The position numbers and the translations under genes are program-made. The notes beneath the pieces are model-generated. The model was not told the origin of the DNA. It ran no database searches and saw only the letters and a list, made by a program, of their open reading frames with translations. From assembly GCA_002840435.1 (NCBI GenBank), contig PHAT01000004.1, positions 186,001-250,000 of the forward strand: DNA of 64,000 nt. Direction: 5' to 3'. The stretch comes from Deltaproteobacteria bacterium HGW-Deltaproteobacteria-6 (GTDB lineage Bacteria; Desulfobacterota; Syntrophia; Syntrophales; Smithellaceae). Below, piece after piece: positions 50,501-58,539 of this stretch (position 1 is the first letter of the stretch; each line of letters starts with the position of its first letter).

Positions 50501-50532
50501 GGGGTTGGGATATCGCTTTCTATCCCAACCCC
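50501..50532 (-). terminator. rho-independent terminator of the CoA-transferase operon
   Basis: GGGGTTGGGATA and TATCCCAACCCC form a perfect 12-bp stem with an 8-base loop. In minus-strand reading it is followed by a T-run (from AAAAAAA at 50494-50500). It lies 16 bp beyond the stop codon of the beta-subunit gene. Confidence 0.88.
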
Positions 50533-50547
50533 ACTGTGAAATCTTGA

Positions 50548-51336
50548 TCAGGTGGGCATAATCGTGAAAACGCCGCGCGGATCAACCTGGGTACGGATGA
50601 TCTCCAAGGCCTCGGGCGTGATCAGTTTGGTGTCCGGAATGTCTCCTTCAGGCCTGAGCAGCTCGAAGCCGGTGAGCTGCTGGGCGATCTCAAAAGTGAC
50701 GCCGGGGGTCAGGGTCTTGACCCGCATCCGCTTGCTTTCCGGATGAAAGTCATAAACGCCCCACGGGCTGATCACGGCGGATGGGCCTTTACCGATCAGG
50801 CCTGCCTCCTTACGCGAATTGCCGCCGGTCAGATGTCCAACGGAGGTAACGAAATCAACCTTCTCCAGAAATTTATCCGGAGACTGAAGTCCGACCAGCA
50901 CCATGTTCTCAGTTAAAGACGACAGGTCATTATTCCCGCCGCTGCCCGTCATGCGAACCGCGGGTTTGTGAAAGTCTTTGCCGATCATGTGAGTATTCAC
51001 GTTGCCGTACATATCCACCTGGGCAAACCCCAGGAATCCCATATCCACATATCCGTTGTAGCATTGGGCAAAAGAGTAGGACATTTCCATCGTGGTAGGG
51101 GATTTACGCCAGGTGAAGGGACAGCCGACCGACCAGGGCATGTCGCCTTCGATTGGATCCTGTCCGCCGGATTCATAGACAATTGTAATATTGGGGGCGT
51201 GGGTTTTCTTGGCCAGGATTCCGGCCACCATGGGGATCCCGGTACCGATATACACGACCGAATGATCGTGAATCTGCTGCGCAATAATATAGGCCAACGT
51301 TTCCAGAGGATTGGCCGGTGCATTTAAATCTCGCAT
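50548..51336 (-). CDS. CoA-transferase subunit B (glutaconate CoA-transferase-like)
   Basis: The 262-residue protein is a family I CoA-transferase beta subunit: VYIGTGIPMVAGILAKKTHA, the catalytic Glu in IVYESGGQDPIEGDMPWSVG (about 54), VDMYGNVNTHMIGKDF and VTSVGHLTGGNSRKEAGLIG. It forms a heteromer with the alpha subunit encoded 14 bp upstream. The pattern suits glutaconate CoA-transferase-like enzymes of dicarboxylic-acid or aromatic degradation; the true substrate is not determined. Confidence 0.9.
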   Translation of the reverse strand: MRDLNAPANPLETLAYIIAQQIHDHSVVYIGTGIPMVAGILAKKTHAPNITIVYESGGQDPIEGDMPWSVGCPFTWRKSPTTMEMSYSFAQCYNGYVDMGFLGFAQVDMYGNVNTHMIGKDFHKPAVRMTGSGGNNDLSSLTENMVLVGLQSPDKFLEKVDFVTSVGHLTGGNSRKEAGLIGKGPSAVISPWGVYDFHPESKRMRVKTLTPGVTFEIAQQLTGFELLRPEGDIPDTKLITPEALEIIRTQVDPRGVFTIMPT

Positions 51337-51350
51337 AACATACTCCTATC

Positions 51351-52442
51351 TTAATAATAGAGCCCTGAATCATGCTTCAGGGTATATTCTTCATAAGAAA
51401 AATCAATGTCTTCATTGTCGCCTTCGGCGGCCTTGGTCTGACGACGGGCCTCGGCGATCCACTTCGCACCTCCCAGCTTTTCGATGAACTCGAACTGGTC
51501 CTTGGTGCCCATGATCCACTCATTGAGGAGGATCATCATATTTTCGTCGGATACGCCGCCAAAACGCATGATTTTTTCCCACCACTGCCGCGACCAGTAG
51601 TAGCATCCGGGCATATTGCCGGGGACCGCTCCAAAGGGCAGCTCGACCACGGCATCGGCATAAAAGAACGGGATGATCTGCCCCTGCCTGTTGTAGCGGA
51701 TGTCATTCTCGGGAACGATTTCTTCGGCTGTGATGATGAGTTTGCGCGTTGCGGCTGCCACGGCGAGATCATTGACGGCCGGGCCATAGATATAACCGTT
51801 GCCGTACTTGTCCGCCACATGACAGTGGATAATGGCCACATCGGGATATAATGCCGGAACAAATACGACAGGATCCTTATCCTTCTTCAAGGGGTTCTGT
51901 ATCACCTTGAGGTAGGGATTATAGCGAACGATGTCGCTGCCGAGCATCTGTTTGCTGCAAACGCCCGGCGTGCCGAGCTGGGCCGCCTTGAACCCCTGAG
52001 CGACTCCGCCGTGGCTCCATTCGGAAAGAATCTTGATCCGGCCTGCCTTGAGCGCGCGGTCATAGCTTTTATCAATTCCGCGCATCTCCGCACCGGTGTA
52101 TGAATTATGGGAATAATCCACTAATCCATAAGAGATAAAGAAACTCTGATTGGTATTGGGCGCCCCGATCATCTGAAGATTCTTTTTACCCTGCCTGATG
52201 ACCTCGTGAAAAGCCTGGTGGGGTGTTCTGACATAAGAAAAACCGGCATCGGTCATGATGTCGCCATCCTGCACATAAGTCGCCACCGCCTCGGCAAGCG
52301 ACATCCGTTTGTCTTTCTTGGCATGTTCCTTTTTTAAATGCGCCGCGCGCGCAGACTCGAAATCAACCAACCGGTCCAGAACGGACGTATCGCTGAGTCT
52401 GAGATTTGCAACGGCCTCCTCGTTGTAGAGATATTTTGCCAT
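51351..52442 (-). CDS. CoA-transferase subunit A (glutaconate CoA-transferase-like)
   Basis: The start is taken at ATG 52442 with AGGAGG upstream. The 363-residue product is a family I alpha subunit: SLAEAVATYVQDGDIMTDAG, LQMIGAPNTNQSFFISYGLV, ARPATLYPDVAII-type core (VFVPALYPDVAIIHCHVADK) and YGPAVNDLAVAAATRKLIIT. It binds the CoA donor and pairs with the beta subunit. The longer size than typical GctA comes from an N-terminal extension of about 40 residues. Confidence 0.88.
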   Translation of the reverse strand: MAKYLYNEEAVANLRLSDTSVLDRLVDFESARAAHLKKEHAKKDKRMSLAEAVATYVQDGDIMTDAGFSYVRTPHQAFHEVIRQGKKNLQMIGAPNTNQSFFISYGLVDYSHNSYTGAEMRGIDKSYDRALKAGRIKILSEWSHGGVAQGFKAAQLGTPGVCSKQMLGSDIVRYNPYLKVIQNPLKKDKDPVVFVPALYPDVAIIHCHVADKYGNGYIYGPAVNDLAVAAATRKLIITAEEIVPENDIRYNRQGQIIPFFYADAVVELPFGAVPGNMPGCYYWSRQWWEKIMRFGGVSDENMMILLNEWIMGTKDQFEFIEKLGGAKWIAEARRQTKAAEGDNEDIDFSYEEYTLKHDSGLYY

Positions 52443-52687
52443 CTCTATTTCCTCCTGATTTGTATTTCCCCGATGTGTTTCCCGCACATTCTATTAAGAT
52501 TTTACTCTTATAATGACCAGCGGTCAAGTTATATTGAGAATGGAGACAACCCGGAGCACGTCGTCTTTCCGTACGGCGATCTCACCGGAAATACCTGCCC
52601 CGGATACTATACATGGCTGAAATAATGAACGGAATGGGTCGGAAGCAATCAGATTTTACTTGAAAAACACATCATTAAAAAATAGCA

Positions 52688-53962
52688 TCATTTGCCTTTT
52701 CTATTGTTGCCATCAGGTTTGTTATTATCCGCCTGGTCGTACTGAGCGATAATGTCCTTGAGTTCCATGTCATGATCCTCCAGAATGACATATTGCTGCC
52801 ATTCTTCGTCTTTAACCGTTACGGTTGGGCTCTTGAGCGCATCATCAACATTGGCCATATAAACAACATCCTGAACGGCATTGGGATCGATGAGCGTTGA
52901 AACATAATCCGCTTCTCGCGAGGATTCCGCTCCCATACCAAAGCTTTTATGGGGATGGTTAAACGAAGGCTGATTGTTGAGAAACTCCTTTTGATAAAGT
53001 TCCATGGTGAACATGCCTTCATTCCTGCTGGTAAGCATAATCGTTTCCAACTGGGCCAGTTTGTTTTCACGGATACTGCTCCTGACCGATGACGAGCCGC
53101 GCATTATCGATAACATCGGTACACGGAAACCTGCCTTTTCGATATAGGTCAGTTGTTGAATAATCAACCAGGAAAACGTGGAGGCAAACTGGTAGCGAAT
53201 GACTTCCTGATTATCTCCGGATACGCAATTGTTGATGCGGTAAACGGCATCCTCCGCATCGGTGGCATGCAAAGTTCCGAAAACCAGATGTCCGGATTCG
53301 GCCGCGGTAAGGGCCATTCGGATGGTATTCGGATCCCTCATTTCCCCGACAAAAATCACATCAGGATTTTCCCGCAAACTATCCAGCAGCCCCTGGTCAA
53401 AAGACGGCACATGAATACCGACTTCCCGCTGTTCAATAAATGCTTTCTTGGGTTTAAACCGGTATTCAATGGGATCTTCAATCGTAATAATATGGACAGG
53501 CCGGGTGCGATTAATCTCTTCAATCATTGCCGCGACCGTGGTCGATTTGCCTGAACCGGTGCTGCCGCAGACAAGAACCAACCCGGACCGGAGATCCTTG
53601 ATCTGGCTGAGAGAGGGATGCAGGTTAAGTGCAGCAAGATCGGGAATCATTTCGGGAAGAAGCCGTATCGCCAGACTCAATCCTCTGGTTGTGTAGAATG
53701 CATTGATTCTTACCCGTACGTGATTAAAAGATATTGCAAAATCGACGGACCATCTCTTTCTCAGCGTAAATAACTGGCGTTCGCTCAACATTTCTTTGAC
53801 AATCATATCAATATCCGCATGCGTCCATTTGACATTCTTATCAAAATGAATAACGCCGTCACTGCGGAAAATAAGGGGAAAGCCTCCGGTAATGTGGAGA
53901 TCGGAAATTCTCTGTTTGATGGCGGCAAGAATCAAATCCGTAAAACGCTTGTTCATATTCAT
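52688..53962 (-). CDS. PilT/PilU-type type IV pilus ATPase
   Basis: The 424-residue protein (possible start 53956) has a PAS-like N-terminal domain (about 1-110) and a RecA-like ATPase with Walker A LVCGSTGSGKSTTVAAMIEE (about 132-151), the Asp box IITIEDPIEYRFKPKKAFIE, Walker B DVIFVGEMRDPNTIRMALTA and the His box SGHLVFGTLHATDAED. The C-terminal tail of about 90 residues is longer than in PilT, as in PilU. These enzymes power pilus retraction. No other pilus genes are close, so it is an orphan. Confidence 0.9.
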   Translation of the reverse strand: MNMNKRFTDLILAAIKQRISDLHITGGFPLIFRSDGVIHFDKNVKWTHADIDMIVKEMLSERQLFTLRKRWSVDFAISFNHVRVRINAFYTTRGLSLAIRLLPEMIPDLAALNLHPSLSQIKDLRSGLVLVCGSTGSGKSTTVAAMIEEINRTRPVHIITIEDPIEYRFKPKKAFIEQREVGIHVPSFDQGLLDSLRENPDVIFVGEMRDPNTIRMALTAAESGHLVFGTLHATDAEDAVYRINNCVSGDNQEVIRYQFASTFSWLIIQQLTYIEKAGFRVPMLSIMRGSSSVRSSIRENKLAQLETIMLTSRNEGMFTMELYQKEFLNNQPSFNHPHKSFGMGAESSREADYVSTLIDPNAVQDVVYMANVDDALKSPTVTVKDEEWQQYVILEDHDMELKDIIAQYDQADNNKPDGNNRKGK

Positions 53963-54229
53963 ATCCTGAATTCAGTGTTGTGAGCCCGGTTAAGGCAGAG
54001 ACAAAATAATTTTTTAAAGCAGCATTTTCCCCCGGAACCTGTTCGCCCCGGTTTCCGCCTCTGCCGGAAATTACTTTCTTATGAATGATGAATAGGAGAA
54101 AAGCTGTCCGGCGTCAAGTGAAAAAGATTATAATGTATTGATATATTGATATAAGAAACAAATGAATGCGCATCGGATCGGCCCGCTGACTGATGCAGCT
54201 TTCATGATCAATTTCAGCAAAATTTTTTC
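53963..54229. other. intergenic region, no supported gene
   Basis: The gap between the divergent pilus ATPase gene and the secreted-protein gene shows no plausible frame. A sigma-70-like promoter for the right-hand gene is listed separately at 54230. Confidence 0.5.
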
Positions 54230-54258
54230 TTGACATTGGGGGGCACCAGTCTTACAAA
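54230..54258 (+). promoter_or_regulatory. sigma-70-type promoter
   Basis: TTGACA (54230-54235), a 17-base spacer and TACAAA (54253-54258) lie 41 bp upstream of the ATG at 54299. The -35 is perfect and the -10 matches four of six. Confidence 0.65.
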
Positions 54259-54298
54259 TTCATGAAACTTCATTTCATAAAAAACCAAGGGGAATAAT

Positions 54299-54886
54299 AT
54301 GAAATTTAAAAGACTTATGATTATTTCAGTAATTTCAGGACTCATGTTGTTTTCCCCGTTGCATTGCATTGCCGCCTTCGCCAATGAAAAAATGGTCGAT
54401 TTTATTCTCAAAACATATCCGGGCGGATCAGCCTCTTTAATTCCCGAAGATTTCTTCAAATCGGGCAGTGATGATGATTATGGGTATGCCTACGAGGGTT
54501 ATATAGACGGTTTTAAGATAATCTGCCGGACAAAGGGCGGCAAAATTAAATCCGTACACGCGCAAAAGCAGTTTAATACCGGTGATTTGAGCGCCGAGCA
54601 TACCTACTTTAATATTTTGGGGGGAGTGTTAAACAAGCTGATAAAAAAATATAATGGCACACTGGTCAACGAAAAGGGCCGGGGCGAAAATACCGATAAA
54701 GTGCCTTATGATTATGGAGAATATTGCTATTACACCGCTTTAAAAGGAGAAGGAAAGACCATTAAGTCCAAAGATTTCAAGCTGGGGTTCTGGTATGATC
54801 TGGGAATCTGGAAGCGATGCGACAACGATGGTTACAACAGCTCAAATCCAGGGAACGTCATCATAGAATTTCGCCCAGGCACCTGA
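54299..54886 (+). CDS. secreted hypothetical protein (195 aa)
   Basis: The start ATG 54299 follows AAGGGGA. The 195 residues have a signal peptide (cleavage near AFA, about residue 26) and a mixed alpha/beta soluble domain with acidic-aromatic patches (SDDDYGYAYEGYIDGFKIIC, DYGEYCYYTALKGEGKTIKS). Four cysteines are spread over the domain. No family is recognised. It has its own sigma-70-type promoter. Confidence 0.7.
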   Translation: MKFKRLMIISVISGLMLFSPLHCIAAFANEKMVDFILKTYPGGSASLIPEDFFKSGSDDDYGYAYEGYIDGFKIICRTKGGKIKSVHAQKQFNTGDLSAEHTYFNILGGVLNKLIKKYNGTLVNEKGRGENTDKVPYDYGEYCYYTALKGEGKTIKSKDFKLGFWYDLGIWKRCDNDGYNSSNPGNVIIEFRPGT

Positions 54887-55251
54887 TGGGCATTAACACT
54901 TATTGACTATTTTTGCCGTGTTTAACTATCTGATGAACATAACTAAAATAAGACGGTTTCTTCGGGAAAGATTTTACCATGCCTTTTCCTTTTCTTTAAT
55001 GGTTCAAAAAAGGCTTTAAATCAAAAAAACGCTCTGCCTGCTCTTCACTGACAAAATAGTTTATGTGCTGTTTTACGTTTTCAGGAGCCATGCTCTCAAA
55101 CCCATTTCATCTTGACAGTGATAAGCAATTTAAGTATATCTTTTCCATGTCGATTTAATGGAAAACCAAACGTTGAAACGGACTTAAACCGATACCGTAA
55201 AGGATCTTTTACAGAAAACAAATTCTCTTCACAATTTCAAGGGTATTTTTT
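54887..55251. other. intergenic region with one doubtful small frame
   Basis: A 31-codon minus-strand frame (55091 to 54996, beginning MAPENVKQHINYFVSEEQAE) has protein-like composition but only a weak ribosome site, and is not annotated as a gene. No hairpin or promoter of note is seen otherwise. Confidence 0.45.
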
Positions 55252-56364
55252 ATGAAAAAAACAATCCTCTGTCTCGTTTTTGCTTTTATAGCTGTTTCCA
55301 TTTTACCCGCTTACGCCCAGAAGAAAATTACGGCCAAAGGCATGGCAACCATTCAAAAAGAATTTGTTGATATCGCCCGCAGCAAAGCGCTGGATGAAGC
55401 GCAGCGCAATGCTGTGGAACAGGTCGCCGGCGTGATGATCACCAGCACAACCAATGTGGAAAATTTTCAGGTGAAGATGGACAGCATCCTTTCTGAATCA
55501 AGCGGGTTTATTGATAAATACGATATCATTTCAGAAAAACGATCCGGCAACTTGTATGAAGTTGTTATTAAAGCCACCGTCAGTGAGGGCAAATTACGCG
55601 ATAAGATGGCGGCTATCAAATTGATTATGGCGCGCAAATCAAACCCGCGGGTCATGTTGATTTTTAAAGATTCAGAATCAAAAGATGCCGTTGCTGAGGG
55701 CGCCATGGCCAAATATTTAAAGGATCATAATTTTAAGCTGGTTGACGCCCGGGCATTGAAAAAAAACAGGGATTATGAGCGCCTGCAGGAGGCTGAAGAT
55801 AAAAAGGCTATTTCCAGCATTGCCCATCGCTATGGGGCTGAAGTGATTATCTTCGGAACGGTCGAGGCCATCAGTAAATCCTCGACAATTTATAATGTTG
55901 AAATGAATAAAAACTCAGTAGTTGTCACCGGCAAGGTTGTTAACGGGGACACCGGCGAAATTGTTACAACGGAAAGCGAAACGGAGTCCGACAACAAAGG
56001 CAAAGGAGAGTTTAAAGTTTTAACGGAAAAGACATCAACCAAATTGATTGCTAAACTTGTCGATGACGTATTGGAAAGCTGGTCGAAAGAATTAGCCAAT
56101 ACCGCCACCATCAAGCTGGTTGTTTCAGGGCTTAATTCTTATGCTGCTTTACAGAAATTCAAATCGGTGATCGGCGAGGAAATCAAAGGTTTTAAAGGCA
56201 TGAACCAGCGGCACTATTCAAAGGGCAAGGCTGAATTCGATCTGGAAATCGAAGGCGACACACAAGCCGTAGCACACGATGTATCACAAATAACCATCGG
56301 CAAACGCAGCATCAAAATTGAGGAAATCAGTCAAAATCGAATTGAGGCAGTTCTGCTGCCTTAA
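55252..56364 (+). CDS. secreted FlgT-N-like protein with CsgG-like middle
   Basis: The 370-residue protein has a signal peptide (cleavage near AYA, about residue 22). An N-terminal part resembles the FlgT N domain (KGMATIQKEFVDIARSKALD, EAQRNAVEQVAGVMITSTTN, about 25-115). A middle part with RYGAEVIIFGTVEAISKSST and VTGKVVNGDTGEIV resembles the CsgG/FlgT-M fold. The C-terminus (about 275-370) repeats a small alpha/beta unit. Such proteins build or stabilise outer-membrane assemblies. It opens a three-gene cassette, 39 bp ahead of the next gene. Confidence 0.75.
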   Translation: MKKTILCLVFAFIAVSILPAYAQKKITAKGMATIQKEFVDIARSKALDEAQRNAVEQVAGVMITSTTNVENFQVKMDSILSESSGFIDKYDIISEKRSGNLYEVVIKATVSEGKLRDKMAAIKLIMARKSNPRVMLIFKDSESKDAVAEGAMAKYLKDHNFKLVDARALKKNRDYERLQEAEDKKAISSIAHRYGAEVIIFGTVEAISKSSTIYNVEMNKNSVVVTGKVVNGDTGEIVTTESETESDNKGKGEFKVLTEKTSTKLIAKLVDDVLESWSKELANTATIKLVVSGLNSYAALQKFKSVIGEEIKGFKGMNQRHYSKGKAEFDLEIEGDTQAVAHDVSQITIGKRSIKIEEISQNRIEAVLLP

Positions 56365-56403
56365 AGCAAAGATATCGGATATTTCAGGGGAGGGAATGAA
56401 AGA

Positions 56404-58389
56404 ATGAAAAGCAGAAAAACATACATGGTGGTTGCATCTGCAATGATTTTGTTTTTCCTTGCAGCTTGTGTAGGCACAAACGAGAGTTTTAAGCAGGGCC
56501 AGGATTTTACCAAAGCCAATCGCTGGGAAGAAGCTGTCATTTATTTTCAAAAAGCGGTGAGTGAAGAACCCGATAATCAGGAATTTAAAAATGAACTGGC
56601 CAGAGCCAAACAGCAGGCGGCGCAAGCCCGTCTGGCGAAGGCCAAGCAGGCCTATGCATCGGCCGGACAAAACCTCATGGTACTGGAAAGACTGTCCAAA
56701 GACGCCGATACAATGCTGGCCATGGATCCTGAAAATGCAGAGATCAAATCTTTTCACGCCAGGGTCAATGAACAAACCAATAGTTTGAAAGCAACTTTGA
56801 AAAGCCTCTACCAGCAGTCGGAAGCCGACATGCAGAGGGAAGACTGGATTGCAGCCTTGAACAAGCTGAAACAGGTCAATGCCATATTCCCCAATTATGA
56901 AGACACGGGCAACAGACTCAGGCGTTCCCAGTCTGAAGGGATAAGAGCGCTTTACCAGCAGGCGGTAAATTTCGGCAAGCAGGACGATTGGAAAGCTGCT
57001 GCAGAAAATTTTAAAGCAGCCATGGATGTTAATCCCAAGTATCTGGATGTTTCCAGGCAGTATCAGGAAGCGTTGAAAAAAGATAACCCCAGTTATTATG
57101 CAACAGAAGCCGCCAGAGCCGAGGCTGCCGACAAATATGACCGTGCCGTGTTTCTTTATGAGAAAGCAATGAGTTATCCTCAGGCGGATCCCGGCTTGAG
57201 CAAAAATCTGGAGGCATTAAAAGCAAAGGCCAGCCAGATCCATTTCAAAGAATCCGTCAAACTTTTAAAGCAGGATAAGCTTTGCGGCGCTTTTGATGAG
57301 ATCGAACTGGCCCGCAATTATGCACCTGCTCTGGTCGATGATGCCGATTTTCGACAGCATGCCACCCGCCTTTGCGCCGCCGCGATGAAAAGATCGGATA
57401 AATTCATAGGAAAAGAGATGTGGGGCAACGCGTTGGTCTGGCTGCAAAAAATTGAAGCGCTTATTCCGGATTACCCTGAATTATTCCAAAAGAAGAACGA
57501 CGTTAAAGATCCCATCACCAAACGCGTCCGCAAATCGATAGCCGTTTTTGACTTCGGTTCCCCCAGCACCGAGAAAGATGCCGGCAAAATAGCCGCCAAT
57601 AAGTTAATTGCTTTTTTACATAAAAACGCCAGCGTTGATCTGCGCATCATTGAAAGGGAAAACCTGCAGTCCATTTTAAGGGAAATGCAGCTCAGCCAGA
57701 CGGGACTGGTGGATATTAAAACAGCCCAGAGTGTCGGTAAAATGAGGGGCATCGATACTTTTATCATGGGAGACGTTTTACATTTTTCGGCCAAATTCAA
57801 GGACAATCCCAGCATTACTCAGGTGAGGGTATTGGTCAGTGAAGACGATGTTCCTAATCCTGACTGGTCTGACTGGCGCATGTTAAATCCCAAGCCGACC
57901 GAAGAAGATGTAAAAAATGCTCCGCCGCGAACGATCAAGAAAAAGAATTACCAGTTCATATCCAATAAAGAGGGTGTCGCCAGAATCAGCGCCATGATGG
58001 AACTGTCTTTTAAACTGGTTGATACACAGACGGGTGAAATTATTGCCAACACTGTTTCCGGTAAGATGGTTAAGGAAGATAAGTACCGGGACGGCCTGCC
58101 CATGGCCAATATAGCGCAGGATCCGCTCGAAATGCCCACGGAAGCCGAAGTGCTGGACGAACTGGCCAACGACAAAATTTCGGAAATGGGCCGCAACGTT
58201 CTGAAACATTTCCAGAGTCTGGAAGTGGAATATTTCAACAAAGCGCAGGACTTGCAGAAACGCCGCAATTATGAGGCCGCTGTAGAAAAATATATCGATG
58301 CCGTTTATGATGAAAAACTAAAAGGGATCACGACACCGATATCGCAGAAATCGCTGGAATTAATTGAAAAGATCATTAAAGATATTTAA
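56404..58389 (+). CDS. TPR-rich lipoprotein with CsgG-like domain
   Basis: The 661-residue protein has a lipobox (FFLAAC, Cys at about 21). A long helical repeat region of TPR type follows (about 25-330; FKQGQDFTKANRWEEAVIYF, AVNFGKQDDWKAAAENFKAA, EAADKYDRAVFLYEKAMSYP). A CsgG-like domain comes next (about 375-570), with SIAVFDFGSPSTEKDAGKIA, RIIERENLQSILREMQLSQT and IDTFIMGDVLHFSAKF. The last part has one more TPR-like helix pair. CsgG-fold proteins form outer-membrane pores or LpoB-like regulators. Its partners are probably the flanking genes. Confidence 0.82.
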   Translation: MKSRKTYMVVASAMILFFLAACVGTNESFKQGQDFTKANRWEEAVIYFQKAVSEEPDNQEFKNELARAKQQAAQARLAKAKQAYASAGQNLMVLERLSKDADTMLAMDPENAEIKSFHARVNEQTNSLKATLKSLYQQSEADMQREDWIAALNKLKQVNAIFPNYEDTGNRLRRSQSEGIRALYQQAVNFGKQDDWKAAAENFKAAMDVNPKYLDVSRQYQEALKKDNPSYYATEAARAEAADKYDRAVFLYEKAMSYPQADPGLSKNLEALKAKASQIHFKESVKLLKQDKLCGAFDEIELARNYAPALVDDADFRQHATRLCAAAMKRSDKFIGKEMWGNALVWLQKIEALIPDYPELFQKKNDVKDPITKRVRKSIAVFDFGSPSTEKDAGKIAANKLIAFLHKNASVDLRIIERENLQSILREMQLSQTGLVDIKTAQSVGKMRGIDTFIMGDVLHFSAKFKDNPSITQVRVLVSEDDVPNPDWSDWRMLNPKPTEEDVKNAPPRTIKKKNYQFISNKEGVARISAMMELSFKLVDTQTGEIIANTVSGKMVKEDKYRDGLPMANIAQDPLEMPTEAEVLDELANDKISEMGRNVLKHFQSLEVEYFNKAQDLQKRRNYEAAVEKYIDAVYDEKLKGITTPISQKSLELIEKIIKDI

Positions 58390-58416
58390 ATTATTTTACA
58401 TTCAATCTTTCCTGAC

Positions 58417-58465
58417 ATGACCTGCACCTGCGTCTCGCTTACATCCGACAAACGGTGCAGGTCAT
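58417..58465 (+). terminator. long-arm inverted repeat between cassette genes
   Basis: ATGACCTGCACC (58417-58428) and GGTGCAGGTCAT (58454-58465) pair perfectly over 12 bp around a 25-base loop. It may attenuate transcription between the second and third cassette genes. No T-run follows. Confidence 0.55.
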
Positions 58466-58539
58466 CATGAACCCAGTGGGATATTCAGGATGGTCTTCAT
58501 GCCGATATGATGACTTATCCATTGAGCCGGAGACTCATT

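Noticed and set aside
54996-55091. 31-codon minus-strand frame
   Set aside because: Protein-like composition, but no convincing ribosome site, family or operon context; mentioned only in the intergenic entry.
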